From Halomonas gemina (GTDB taxonomy: Bacteria > Pseudomonadota > Gammaproteobacteria > Pseudomonadales > Halomonadaceae): 64,000 nucleotides of DNA. This document shows, in pieces, positions 37,001-45,331 of this stretch (the stretch's first letter is position 1; each line of letters starts with the position of its first letter). The DNA lies in assembly GCF_023554995.1 (NCBI RefSeq), contig NZ_JAMJPK010000004.1:248001-312000 (forward strand). Reading direction: 5' to 3'. The position numbers and the translations under genes were made by a program. Below the pieces are notes generated by a model that was not told the origin of the DNA, searched no databases, and saw only the letters and a list, made by a program, of their open reading frames with translations.

Positions 37001-38048
37001 GGTCCGGCTGCATCCCGATGACTGGCGCCTCGACCAGTTGGACCCCCACCTGTCGATGAACCTGCGGGTGGTCGACCACCAGGGGCGGACCCTGGGCCAG
37101 GGCCGCGACGCTCGCGAATTGGAGCGTCGCTTCGAGGCGGCCGCGGGAGAGGGCGCCCGGGCCCTGGCCGAGCAGGCCAGCAGCGAGGGCGACCTCGAGG
37201 CCCTGCCCGAGACGCCGCTGCCCGAGTCCCGGGTCACCACCCAGGCCGGCATTCGGGTGGAGGCCTACCCGGCCCTGGTGCCCCTCAAGGACGCCTTCCG
37301 GGTCGAGCTCTTCGACCATCCCGACAAGGCCCGCGAGGCCCATCGCCGCGGCGTGGTCAGGGCGGCCATGGAACGCCTGCCCGACCAGGTACGCGCCATC
37401 GAGCGCCTCAAGGGGCTCGAGACCTGTGCGCTGCTGTTCGCCAAGGTCGGCAGCAAGCGAGCGCTTATCGAGGACGTGGTGGCCGGGGTGTTCCGCCAGG
37501 TGGTGGCCACCGATCCGCTGCCGCGCTCGCGAGACGAGCTGGAACAGCGCCTCGAGGCGACGCGTGACGCGCTGCTGCCCCGGGCGGAGAGCCTGGTGGC
37601 CACCCTGGAGCAGGCGCTCAAGGGTCACCTGGCCGTGACCAAGGCGCTCAAGGGGCAGCTGAACCTGGCCCTGGCGCTGGTCTACAGTGACCTCAAGGCC
37701 CAGATGCAGCGGCTGGTGCATCCCGGTTTCGTCAGCGAGGCCGGGGAGTGGCTCGAGGAGTACCCTCGCTACATGGAGGCGGCGCTGATCCGCCTGGAGA
37801 AGGCACCGCGGGAACGCATGCGCGACCAGATGCATATGCAGGAGATCCAGGACTTCGAGGCCCGCCTGGCCGCGCGTCGCGACAGCGAACGGCGCGGCGG
37901 GGTGGAGGCCCCGGCACTCGTAGAATTCGGCTGGTGGCTCGAGGAGTTGCGGGTCTCGCTGTTTGCCCAGCAGCTGGGCACGAAGTTCCCGGTCTCCACC
38001 AAACGCCTCGAGAAGCGCTGGACAGAACTCACAGGGAGAGCGACATGA
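34017..38048 (+). CDS. hrpA: ATP-dependent RNA helicase HrpA
   Basis: DEAH-box helicase that in E. coli resolves stalled ribosome complexes. The 1343-residue length is normal. Motif I GETGSGKTTQ is near residue 112, motif II DEAHERS near 208, then ITSATID, STNVAETSLTVPG and the motif VI region RKGRCGRV. The ratchet/OB domains and the long HrpA-specific C-terminal part are all present. Translation appears to start at GTG, with a weak ribosome site. It overlaps the next gene by four bases (ATGA). Confidence 0.95.
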   Translation: MTTETRQAPATNAQDTAEFDALARELKDALRRDVPILDKRLRGLRRRLREGKPVDRGLAEVRHALERSRQQVERRRARPVALEYPPSLPVAERREDILAALREHQVVVVAGETGSGKTTQLPKLCLELGLGQRGLIGHTQPRRLAARSVASRLAEELRVPLGEQVGYQVRFTDQSSDDTLVKLMTDGILLAETRHDPDLLRYEAIIIDEAHERSLNIDFLLGYLKRLTARRPDLKVIITSATIDVTRFAEHFGRTDEQGHVRPAPVVEVSGRTYPVEVRYRPLVRDDDDEEDRTLQEGILHAVEEIEQVERDKRWFHGPRDILVFLPGEREIRETADTLRRADLKGTEILPLYARLSNAEQNRVFAPHAGRRIVLSTNVAETSLTVPGIRYVIDPGLVRLSRYSYKAKIQRLPVEPVSQASANQRKGRCGRVAEGVCIRLYDEEDFLARPAFTDPEIRRTNLASVILSMLSLKLGDIEAFPFVDPPDSRFVTDGFRLLFELGAVDASNRLTPLGRKLSRLPIDPRLARMVLAGAEQGGLREVLIVVAGLAVQDPRDRPADKRQAADQAHRRWQDPDSDFVALLNLWNGFEAAREELSGNRLRRWCKEHYLNYLRLREWHDTFRQLRQLLRDMEIEVPPPAPRPAADAPDRDDKARQEARRESSVSLHKALLTGLLSHLGLATENRDYLGARNRKFLIHPGSGLAKKSPKWLMAFELVETSKLFARTVARIEPQWIEPLAGHLVKRSYAEPHWEMKRAQVVATEQVTLFGLPIVAGRKVHYGPIAPQESRELFIRRALVEGEFRTKGAFFAHNRALVEEVEDLEDRARKRDILVDEEALFAFYDERIPEEVVNGKGFEAWRRKAEREDPDILKFDRAALLAREAGEVTEADYPDELVLGGVRYPLSYHFEPGAADDGVTLTVPAAMLPQLPLARLEWLVPGLLREKCIALMKSLPKAVRRQVVPIPDWVDAALETMTPDDVPLTEALGEFLRRRTGVRLHPDDWRLDQLDPHLSMNLRVVDHQGRTLGQGRDARELERRFEAAAGEGARALAEQASSEGDLEALPETPLPESRVTTQAGIRVEAYPALVPLKDAFRVELFDHPDKAREAHRRGVVRAAMERLPDQVRAIERLKGLETCALLFAKVGSKRALIEDVVAGVFRQVVATDPLPRSRDELEQRLEATRDALLPRAESLVATLEQALKGHLAVTKALKGQLNLALALVYSDLKAQMQRLVHPGFVSEAGEWLEEYPRYMEAALIRLEKAPRERMRDQMHMQEIQDFEARLAARRDSERRGGVEAPALVEFGWWLEELRVSLFAQQLGTKFPVSTKRLEKRWTELTGRAT

Positions 38049-39166
38049 GCCAAGTGGTGATCACCGGGACGGGGCTCTTCACCCCAGAGCACGCCATCGA
38101 CAATGCGGCCCTGGTGGCCTCGTTCAATGCCTGGGTAGACGCCGAGAACGCGCGCCATGCCGCTGCCATCGCCGCCGGCGAACGTGAGCCGCTGCCGCAC
38201 TCCAGCACCGAGTTCATCGTCAAGGCCTCGGGCATCCACAGCCGCTACGTGCTCGACGCCGAGGGCATCCTCGACCCCGAGCGCATGCGCCCGCGGCTGC
38301 CGGAACGCGCCAACGACGCGCCCTCCATCCAGTGCGAGATGGGCCTGGCCGCGGCACGCGAGGCCCTCGGCGCGGCGGGGGTCGAGGCCGGCGATATCGA
38401 GCTGGTCATCGTCGCCTGCTCCAACCTGGAGCGGCCCTACCCGGCCGTCGCGGTGGAGCTCCAGGACGCCCTCGGTGCGGGCGGCTATGCCTTCGACATG
38501 AACGTCGCCTGCAGCTCGGCGACCTTCGCCATCGAGACCGCCGCCAACGCCATCCGCGCCGGGAGCGTCAAGCGTGCGCTGGTGGTCGACCCGGAGATCT
38601 GCTCGGCGCACCTCAACTTCCGGGACCGTGACAGCCATTTCATCTTCGGCGATGCCTGTACTGCCATCGTGCTCGAGAGCGAGGAGGTGGCTTGGGCCGA
38701 GGAGCGCTTCGAGATCCTCGGCACGCGCCTGGTAACGCGCTTCTCCAATGCCATCCGCAACAACGCCGGCTTCCTCAACCGGGTCACCGACAGCGACCCG
38801 CAGGCCGTCGACAAGCTCTTCGTCCAGGAGGGCCGGCGGGTCTTCAAGGAGGTCTGCCCCCTGGTGGCGGCGCTGATCACCGACCATCTGGCGAGTCTCG
38901 AACTCACCGGCGGCGACCTGTCACGGCTCTGGCTGCACCAGGCCAACCGCCATATGAACGACCTCATCGCCCGGCGCGTGCTGGGTCATGACCCGAGTCC
39001 CGATCAGGCGCCGATCATCCTCGATCGCTACGCCAACACCAGCTCGGCGGGCTCGATCATCGCCTTCCACCTGCACCGGGGTGACCTGCCGGGTGGCGCG
39101 CTCGGGGTGGTCTGTTCCTTCGGCGCGGGATACAGTGCCGGCAGCGTGGTGGTACGTCGCCAATGA
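38045..39166 (+). CDS. beta-ketoacyl-ACP synthase III (FabH-like)
   Basis: Condensing enzyme for starting or modifying fatty acid synthesis. The 373-residue protein is longer than classical FabH (about 320) because of an N-terminal insertion (residues 25-55). The catalytic triad is intact: Cys156 in NVACSSATFA, His near 298 in LHQANRHMND, and Asn near 331 in YANTSSAGS. It belongs to a FabH-like group that starts VVITGTGLFTPEHAIDN. Coupled to hrpA and to mlaA by four-base overlaps, an odd set linking RNA helicase, fatty acid synthesis and envelope lipid transport. Confidence 0.88.
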   Translation: MSQVVITGTGLFTPEHAIDNAALVASFNAWVDAENARHAAAIAAGEREPLPHSSTEFIVKASGIHSRYVLDAEGILDPERMRPRLPERANDAPSIQCEMGLAAAREALGAAGVEAGDIELVIVACSNLERPYPAVAVELQDALGAGGYAFDMNVACSSATFAIETAANAIRAGSVKRALVVDPEICSAHLNFRDRDSHFIFGDACTAIVLESEEVAWAEERFEILGTRLVTRFSNAIRNNAGFLNRVTDSDPQAVDKLFVQEGRRVFKEVCPLVAALITDHLASLELTGGDLSRLWLHQANRHMNDLIARRVLGHDPSPDQAPIILDRYANTSSAGSIIAFHLHRGDLPGGALGVVCSFGAGYSAGSVVVRRQ

Positions 39167-39972
39167 GTGTCATGACAGGGAACCGCTGGGAGGCGAGCAA
39201 GCCGATGAGACAGGGGCTGACGAGATGGGTCGGGCGGGGTGGACTGGTGGTGTCACTGCTGGCAACTGCGGGCTGTGCCACCAGCGGCGAAATGCGGGAG
39301 CGCCATCCCGACGACCCCTGGGAGGGCTTCAACCGCAAGGTCTTTGCCTTCAATGACGTGGTCGACCGCTACGCGCTCAAGCCGGTGGCCCGGGGCTACC
39401 GTTTCATCACCCCGGATCCGGTGGAGAACGGTGTGGGCAACTTCTTCTCCAACCTGGGAGAGCCGCGCACCGCGCTCAACAGCCTGCTGCAGGGCAATGG
39501 CACCAACGCCAGCGTGGCCACCGGTCGCTTCCTGATCAACAGCACCGTCGGCATCGGTGGCCTGTTCGACGTTGCCTCGCGAATGGAGGTCACCGGCCGC
39601 GAGGAGGACTTCGGCCAGACGCTGGCTGTCTGGGGCGTGGGCGAGGGGGCCTACCTGGTACTGCCGCTGCTCGGCCCGAGCACGGTGCGTGATACTGCCG
39701 GCCTGCCGGCGGACATGGTCACCTATCCGACCACCTACGTGGAGGATGACGAGGTGCGCATGGGCCTTACTGCCCTGAGGGTGATCGACGCCCGGGCCGG
39801 GCTGCTCGACCAGGAGGAGCTGATCCGCGGTGACCGCTATAGTTTCATCCGCGATACCTGGCTGCAGCAGCGCCGCTTCGAGGTCAGCGATGGCGAGCAG
39901 GGCGAGGATCCCTTCGCCAGCGAGGAGTTCGACTTCGATGATGCGGACTTCGATGACGCCTTCGCCGATTGA
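39163..39972 (+). CDS. mlaA: MlaA (VacJ) outer-membrane lipoprotein
   Basis: Removes mislocalised phospholipid from the outer leaflet of the outer membrane and hands it to MlaC. The 269-residue precursor has a lipobox LLATAGC near residue 38. The family core follows: DPWEGFNRKVFAFND, PVARGYRFITPDPVENGVGN and LPLLGPSTVRDTAG. The C-terminus is very acidic (FDFDDADFDDAF). The ATG at 39163 overlaps the previous stop by four bases; a start at 39205 would give a more typical signal length. Confidence 0.93.
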   Translation: MSVMTGNRWEASKPMRQGLTRWVGRGGLVVSLLATAGCATSGEMRERHPDDPWEGFNRKVFAFNDVVDRYALKPVARGYRFITPDPVENGVGNFFSNLGEPRTALNSLLQGNGTNASVATGRFLINSTVGIGGLFDVASRMEVTGREEDFGQTLAVWGVGEGAYLVLPLLGPSTVRDTAGLPADMVTYPTTYVEDDEVRMGLTALRVIDARAGLLDQEELIRGDRYSFIRDTWLQQRRFEVSDGEQGEDPFASEEFDFDDADFDDAFAD

Positions 39973-39984
39973 GGCCATGACAGC

Positions 39985-41199
39985 ATGCCACCAGCCAAGC
40001 AACTGATCGGGGTGATCGACGTGCCGGGGCCGGAGCGCGATGCCCTGGCCGAGACCATCGCCCGTGATGGCCTGGCGGTGTATGCCGCCGACAGCATCGA
40101 GGGCCTTCCCCCCGAAACTGCCCTCATCGTGGCCCATGCTAGGGCGGTGCCCAGCGGCGAGTGGATACGGCTCGCCGAACAGCTGCCGACCCTGGTGGTC
40201 AGCGACGAGCGTCAGGATGCCGACCTGCTGCGCGCGGTCGATGCCGGCCTGGTGGACTACATCATCGACCCGCTGCGCCATGGTTCCTTGCTGCGGCGCA
40301 TGATCGGCAAGGCCATCGAGGTGCATCGCCTGGCGGCCGAGCGTGAACATGACCGCGCTCGCCTGGCCCAGCTCAACGAGGATCTCGAGGAGCTCAACGA
40401 GAGTCTCGAGACCCACCTGGCGATGCTGCGACTCGACCAGCAGGCCGGCGGGCAGATCCAGCGCAAGCTGCTGCCGCCGCGGCCGCAGACCCTGAATGAC
40501 GTCACCTTCGACTACTGGCTGGCGCCCTCGCTCTACCTGTCCGGGGACTTCCTCGATTTCCAGGCCTTCAGCGAGCGCTACAGCCTGTTCTACTTTGCCG
40601 ATGTCTCGGGACACGGGGCCTCCTCGGCCTTCGTCACCGTACTGCTGAAGTATCTTTCCAATCACTGGCAGCACGAGTGGGATGGCGAGCATCCCGAGGC
40701 GCTGGCGCCGCGCTGGCTGGCGGCAATCAACCGCGAATTGCTGGATGCCGGCATCGGCAAGCATGCGACCCTGTTTGTCGGGGTCATTGACCATCAACGT
40801 CGTTATCTCCACTATTCGCTGGGCGCTCAGCTGCCCATGCCCCTGCTGGTGACCGATGGCAAGATCACGCCGCTGCCCGGCGAGGGCATGCCGGTCGGCC
40901 TCTTCCCCGGGGTCGACTACCCGAGGCTGGGCTGCGAGCTGCCGGAGAACTTCCGGCTGTGGCTGTGTTCGGATGGGATACTGGAGTGTCTGCCGGGCGA
41001 CACGCTAGATCTGCGGCTCAGGGAACTCGAGCGGCGGGTCCTGGCCAGCGAGACGCTGGAGGACCTACGTGGCAGCCTTGCACTGGGGGCACTGGCGGAC
41101 GATGATGAAAGCGTCGCAGAGAGCGGCCCAGGGCACGAGGAACTGCCAGACGACCTGACGATCATGATGGTGAGCGGATTTGGCAATGATAAACCATGA
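39985..41199 (+). CDS. PP2C (SpoIIE-type) phosphatase with degenerate receiver domain
   Basis: Serine phosphatase likely acting on the STAS protein encoded next. The 404-residue protein has an N-terminal receiver-like domain (1-115). The usual phospho-acceptor position at the third strand reads LIVAHARAVPSGE, with no Asp, and the conserved Lys is Asp (YIIDPLR). A coiled coil (about 115-150) leads to a PP2C domain with metal-binding Asp in YLSGDFLDF, FADVSGHGASSAF, LCSDGILE and PDDLTIMMV. It resembles Pseudomonas HsbR but has no HATPase domain at the C-terminus. Overlaps the STAS gene by 14 bases. Confidence 0.85.
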   Translation: MPPAKQLIGVIDVPGPERDALAETIARDGLAVYAADSIEGLPPETALIVAHARAVPSGEWIRLAEQLPTLVVSDERQDADLLRAVDAGLVDYIIDPLRHGSLLRRMIGKAIEVHRLAAEREHDRARLAQLNEDLEELNESLETHLAMLRLDQQAGGQIQRKLLPPRPQTLNDVTFDYWLAPSLYLSGDFLDFQAFSERYSLFYFADVSGHGASSAFVTVLLKYLSNHWQHEWDGEHPEALAPRWLAAINRELLDAGIGKHATLFVGVIDHQRRYLHYSLGAQLPMPLLVTDGKITPLPGEGMPVGLFPGVDYPRLGCELPENFRLWLCSDGILECLPGDTLDLRLRELERRVLASETLEDLRGSLALGALADDDESVAESGPGHEELPDDLTIMMVSGFGNDKP

Positions 41200-41695
41200 G
41201 GGCCGTCTCAAGGCGGCGTTCGATTCCGGGGTCTTCGTCCTCAAGCTCTGCGGGGACGTGCGTCTGACGCTCTGCGCCACCCTGGACCGTCAGGCCCGGC
41301 AACTGGCCGAGACACCGGGCCTCGAGACGCTGATCATCGACCTGCGCGACACCACCAACGTGGATTCCACCGCCCTGGGCTTTCTCGCCAAGGTGGCGAT
41401 GGCGGTGCAGGGTCGCGTCACCGAGCGACCGACCATCATCGCCGACAATCCCGATGTTCGGCGGATGCTCGACGTCATGGGGTTTTCGCGCATCTTCACC
41501 CTGGTGGAGACGCCGATCACCGAGACCCGCGAGCTTTGCGACCTCCCCGAGATTCCCACCGACGTCGAGGAAACCCGCCAGCGGGTTCTTGAGGCGCACC
41601 GTATCCTGATGCGCCTGAACGAACACAACCGCGAGGAGTTCCAGCCTCTCGTCGAGATGCTCGAGGCCCAGGAGGCCGCCTCGCACGGCCACTGA
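41186..41695 (+). CDS. STAS-domain anti-sigma factor antagonist
   Basis: Protein of 169 residues, HsbA-like. The STAS fold covers about residues 10-105. The phosphorylatable Ser is in TTNVDSTALGFLAK, the standard position. A helical C-terminal extension (110-169) goes beyond a minimal STAS protein. Its state is presumably set by dephosphorylation by the PP2C protein encoded upstream and phosphorylation by a kinase not found in this window. Confidence 0.85.
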   Translation: MINHEGRLKAAFDSGVFVLKLCGDVRLTLCATLDRQARQLAETPGLETLIIDLRDTTNVDSTALGFLAKVAMAVQGRVTERPTIIADNPDVRRMLDVMGFSRIFTLVETPITETRELCDLPEIPTDVEETRQRVLEAHRILMRLNEHNREEFQPLVEMLEAQEAASHGH

Positions 41696-41723
41696 CCGGG
41701 GCCTCGCGAGTCCCGGCCGGTCA
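41693..41723. terminator. possible bidirectional terminator hairpin between convergent genes
   Basis: TGACCGG at 41693 and CCGGTCA ending near 41722 are complementary and overlap both stop codons (STAS on the plus strand, transaldolase on the minus strand). There is no T-run. Confidence 0.4.
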
Positions 41724-42659
41724 GCTCTTCCTCAGTTCGCCCAGCAGTGCCTCCAGCTTGCGCTGGTCGGCCATGAACTTGCGGATACCCTCCGCCAGCT
41801 TCTCGGTGGCCATGGCATCCTCGTTCATCTCCCAGCGGAACTCGGCCTCGTCCTGGGGCTCGGGGGCAGCCGTCTCGGCATCCAGCGCCGTCAGACGACG
41901 CGCCAGCCTGCCGTGGGTGTCGGACAGCTCCTCCAGCAGCTTGGGCGAGATGGTCAGGCGATCGCAGCCGGCCAGGGCGATGATCTCGCCGGCGTTGCGA
42001 AAGCTCGCGCCCATCACGATGGTGTCATAGCCATGCCCCTTGAAGTGCTCGTAGATGCGCTTGACGGACTTCACGCCCGGGTCGTTGTCACCGCTGAAGT
42101 CGGCATCGGGCTCATTCGCCTTGTGCCAGTCGAGAATCCGACCGACGAACGGCGAGACCAGGGTGACCCCGGCATCCGCACAGGCCCGCGCCTGGGCGAA
42201 GCTGAACAGCAGGGTGAGGTTGGTGTGGATGCCTTCGCGCTCGAGGATCCGGGCGGCACGGATGCCCTCCCAGGTGGCGGCTACCTTGATCAGGATGCGC
42301 TCGGGACCGACGCCGTGACGCGCGTAACGCTCGATCAGCGAGCGGGCTCGCGCCAGGGTGGCATCGGTATCGAAGGAGAGGCGGGCGCTGACCTCGGTGG
42401 AGACATAGCCCGGTATCAGGGCGCTGACTTCGCTGCCGATCTCCACCGCCACCGCGTCCAGGGCATCGTCGATGTCGGTGGCATGGCGGGCGATCTCGGC
42501 CAGCCGCGCGCGGCGCGCCTCCTGCTGAGCCGCCTGGAGGATCAGGGACGGGTTGGTGGTGGCATCGGTGGGCTCGAAGCGGCGAATCGCCTCGAGATCA
42601 CCGGTGTCGGCGACCACGGTAGTCATGGTCTTGAGTTGTGAGAGCAGGTCATCTGCCAT
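41721..42659 (-). CDS. tal: transaldolase
   Basis: Non-oxidative pentose phosphate enzyme that moves a dihydroxyacetone unit from sedoheptulose 7-phosphate to glyceraldehyde 3-phosphate. The 312-residue protein matches the TalB type. Schiff-base Lys in [12 protein letters not shown]; other blocks [33 protein letters not shown] and [11 protein letters not shown]. Strong ribosome site (GGAGGG) before the ATG. Confidence 0.95.
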   Translation of the reverse strand: MADDLLSQLKTMTTVVADTGDLEAIRRFEPTDATTNPSLILQAAQQEARRARLAEIARHATDIDDALDAVAVEIGSEVSALIPGYVSTEVSARLSFDTDATLARARSLIERYARHGVGPERILIKVAATWEGIRAARILEREGIHTNLTLLFSFAQARACADAGVTLVSPFVGRILDWHKANEPDADFSGDNDPGVKSVKRIYEHFKGHGYDTIVMGASFRNAGEIIALAGCDRLTISPKLLEELSDTHGRLARRLTALDAETAAPEPQDEAEFRWEMNEDAMATEKLAEGIRKFMADQRKLEALLGELRKS

Positions 42660-42794
42660 GGCGGGATCCCTCCGGTTGTCATCGGGTCACTCTATCAAGG
42701 CAGGGTGGCCGAATATAGACGGCCGAGGCAGGGAGCGGTGTTTCGGGTATCATTAGCCCTCTATCTGTTTGACCGGTCCTGCCATGGAGGCGCC

Positions 42795-43994
42795 TTGACC
42801 CTGAGTTCCCGACGCGTGGCGCTGCTGGTGGCCGCCAACACGGCCCTGGCGCCCTTCGCCATCGATGCCTACCTGCCGGCCATGTCGGCCATTGCCGGGC
42901 ATATCGGCGCCAGTATCCATCACACGGAGCTGTCGCTCTCCACCTTCCTGGCCGGCTTCGCGCTGGGCCAGCTGGTGTTCGGCCCGGTGTCCGATCGGGT
43001 GGGGCGCAAGCCGGTGTTGCTGGGGGGGCTGGTGGTCTTCCTGCTGGCCAGCCTGGTGATCACCACGGTGGACTCCCTGGGTGAACTGCTGGGCTGGCGC
43101 TTCGTCCAGGCGCTGGGCGGTGGCGCCACGGTGGTCAATTCGGCGGCTATCGTGCGCGACTGTTTCAAGGGCCGGGAAGCCGCCAAGGTGATGTCGACCA
43201 TGGCCATCATCATGCTCATGGCGCCACTGGTGGCACCGGTGGTGGGCAGCGGGCTGCTCTATCTCGCCGACTGGTGGCTGATCTTCGTGTTTCTTGCCGG
43301 CTACGCCGGTTTCCTGATGTGGCTGCTGGCTACCCGGCTGCCCGAGACACGGCCGCCCGGTCGGTCCGCGGCAACGCCGGCCAGGGTGCTGGCCAACTAC
43401 GCCAGCGTGCTTCGTGATCGTCGGGCCATGGGCTTCGTTGCCGCCGCCTCGCTGTCGTTTGCCGGGCTGTTTGCCTTCGTCACCGCCTCGCCGTTTCTCT
43501 ATCTCGAGCACTTCGACCTGACGCCGTCGCTCTATCCCCTGGTGTTCGGCGTCAACGTGGTGGCCATGGTGGCCGCCAACCGCCTCAACATCCGCCTGCT
43601 GAGATGGCGCACGCCCCTGCAGAACCTGCGCCTGGGCCTGGGTATCCAGCTGGGCGCCGCCACCGGACTGGCCTTCATGGTGGCCAGCGGCCTGGAGTCG
43701 CTTTACACCATGGTGCCGCTGATCATGCTGTTCGCCGGCACCATCGGCCTGATCGCCCCCAACGCCATCACCTCGCTGCTAGACCGCTTTCATCACATGA
43801 GCGCCACCGCGGCGGCCCTGCAGGGCAGCCTGCAGTTCTCCTGCGGCGCCCTGGCCGGGGTACTGGTAGGGGCCTTCGAGATCGATAGCGCCTGGCCGAT
43901 GGTGGGCACCATGCTGGGCGCCTCCCTCGCGGCCAACCTCGGCATTCGCGTGCTGGCGGGTCGCGCCATGCGGTCGTGTCAGGACGCTGCGTAG
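42795..43994 (+). CDS. Bcr/CflA family drug-resistance MFS transporter
   Basis: Inner-membrane proton-driven exporter with about 12 helices, 399 residues. The family pattern is seen: APFAIDAYLPAMSAIA, then GPVSDRVGRKPVLLGG (loop 2-3 motif), and GFLMWLLATRLPETR. The best start is TTG at 42795, preceded by GGAGG; an upstream in-frame ATG adds a soluble segment with no ribosome site. Substrates are unknown. Confidence 0.88.
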   Translation: MTLSSRRVALLVAANTALAPFAIDAYLPAMSAIAGHIGASIHHTELSLSTFLAGFALGQLVFGPVSDRVGRKPVLLGGLVVFLLASLVITTVDSLGELLGWRFVQALGGGATVVNSAAIVRDCFKGREAAKVMSTMAIIMLMAPLVAPVVGSGLLYLADWWLIFVFLAGYAGFLMWLLATRLPETRPPGRSAATPARVLANYASVLRDRRAMGFVAAASLSFAGLFAFVTASPFLYLEHFDLTPSLYPLVFGVNVVAMVAANRLNIRLLRWRTPLQNLRLGLGIQLGAATGLAFMVASGLESLYTMVPLIMLFAGTIGLIAPNAITSLLDRFHHMSATAAALQGSLQFSCGALAGVLVGAFEIDSAWPMVGTMLGASLAANLGIRVLAGRAMRSCQDAA

Positions 43995-44015
43995 TCGCGT
44001 AATAAATTTCATGGC

Positions 44016-44033
44016 TTGTCACAAAGGTGTCAT
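44016..44033 (+). promoter_or_regulatory. PhoB box 1 (distal) of pstS
   Basis: TTGTCAC-AAAG-GTGTCAT: two seven-base half-sites with four-base AT-rich spacer, close to the PhoB consensus. It lies 208 bases before the pstS start. Confidence 0.7.
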
Positions 44034-44117
44034 TGCCACCGGGGCAAGATGTGAAGCGCGGAGGCCGCTCACTGTGGTCAGCCAGAAATTTGAAAACATG
44101 ACCATGCTGAGACGGAA

Positions 44118-44135
44118 TTGTCATGAAGCTGTCAT
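44118..44135 (+). promoter_or_regulatory. PhoB box 2 (proximal) of pstS
   Basis: TTGTCAT-GAAG-CTGTCAT, an almost perfect PhoB box. In Pho promoters the second half-site replaces the -35 element, so the transcript should start about 30 bases downstream. Confidence 0.85.
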
Positions 44136-44241
44136 CTAGCTGAGGCAAGGTGTGAGACACGACTGTTGCATGCCGTGCCTTAGCGGGAGGCTGCTCCAAG
44201 ACCCGCAAACCTAAATGCGCTTCACGCAATTGGAGAGAAGC

Positions 44242-45234
44242 ATGAAAAAACATCTTATGTTCGGTGCCGTTCTTGCTGGCTCGCTGGTGGCTCAGAACGC
44301 TGCCGCCGTTGATACTGTCCAGGTCGATGGCTCTAGCACCGTCTTCCCGATTTCCGAGGCGATGGCTGAAGAATTTGGCAATGCCAATCGTGGCGAGATC
44401 CGCGTGACCGTTGGTCTTTCCGGCACCGGCGGTGGTTTCAAGAAGTTCTGCCGCGGTGAAACCGATATTACCGGTGCTTCCCGCCCGATCCGCCCGGGAG
44501 AGCTCGAGGAGTGCAAGAAAAACGGTGTTGAGTTTCTCGAATTGCCGGTCGCCATGGATGCCCTGAGCGTCGTGGTTAACCCCCAAAACGACTGGGTCGA
44601 CCACCTGACCGTGGAAGAGCTTAAAAAAGTCTGGGAGCCGGAAGCTCAGGGCGAGATCACCAACTGGAGTCAGGTGCGCGATGGCTTCCCGGACCGGCCG
44701 CTGAACCTGTTTGGTGCCGGCACCGATTCCGGTACCTATGACTACTTCACCGCCGCCATCGTGGGGGAAGAACACTCCAGTCGTGGTGACTTTACCGCTA
44801 GCGAAGATGACAATGTTCTGGTGATGGGTGTGGCCAATGACCAGAACGCGCTGGGCTTCTTCGGTCTCGCCTACTACCTGGAAAACACCGATAAGCTTAA
44901 AGCGGTTCCCATTTCCTGGAAAGGCAGCGAGCCGGTAGAACCGAGCAAGCAAACGGCGGGTGACGGGGAATACCAGCCGCTGACCCGTCCGCTTTACTTC
45001 TACGCTAACAAGGCTTCCATAGAGGAAAAGGACTACGTTGAAAAGTTCACTGAGTTCCTGTTTCAAGAAGAAAATGCTGAGCTGGTGAGCGAAGTCGGCT
45101 ATGTGCCTTTGGGCGCGAAAGTCCGTGAAGCGGCGCTGCGTGTCTTGGCTGACCGTGAAGTTGGCACGGCATATGAAGGTTCTGAGGTAGGCGTTGATGT
45201 GGTCGAGACACTGAACCGCAAAAAGCACTACTAA
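44242..45234 (+). CDS. pstS: phosphate-binding protein PstS
   Basis: Periplasmic high-affinity phosphate receptor of the Pst ABC importer. The 330-residue precursor has a signal peptide ending NAAA near residue 22. Phosphate-binding blocks are typical: [37 protein letters not shown], and [20 protein letters not shown] supported by TGGAGAG. Base and codon use (more A/T at third positions) already differs from the preceding genes. PhoB boxes lie upstream and an intercistronic hairpin downstream. Confidence 0.95.
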   Translation: MKKHLMFGAVLAGSLVAQNAAAVDTVQVDGSSTVFPISEAMAEEFGNANRGEIRVTVGLSGTGGGFKKFCRGETDITGASRPIRPGELEECKKNGVEFLELPVAMDALSVVVNPQNDWVDHLTVEELKKVWEPEAQGEITNWSQVRDGFPDRPLNLFGAGTDSGTYDYFTAAIVGEEHSSRGDFTASEDDNVLVMGVANDQNALGFFGLAYYLENTDKLKAVPISWKGSEPVEPSKQTAGDGEYQPLTRPLYFYANKASIEEKDYVEKFTEFLFQEENAELVSEVGYVPLGAKVREAALRVLADREVGTAYEGSEVGVDVVETLNRKKHY

Positions 45235-45253
45235 GAACTAGCTTTTGGAAAGT

Positions 45254-45285
45254 CCAGAGCGGAAGCGTCATTGTTTCCGCTCTGG
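45254..45285 (+). other. intercistronic stem-loop between pstS and pstC
   Basis: CCAGAGCGGAA / TTCCGCTCTGG with a ten-base loop, 20 bases after the pstS stop; a T-rich run (TTGTTTTTT) begins only about 15 bases later. Likely a partial terminator or stabiliser that keeps pstS more expressed than the permease genes. Confidence 0.6.
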
Positions 45286-45331
45286 TCATGATAGTTAAGG
45301 TTGTTTTTTAACCAATTGGGCGTAAAGACCA

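Noticed and set aside
43768-45228. 486-residue frame antisense to pstS and the Bcr-type gene
   Set aside because: Covers the PhoB boxes and the pstS gene; no family match.
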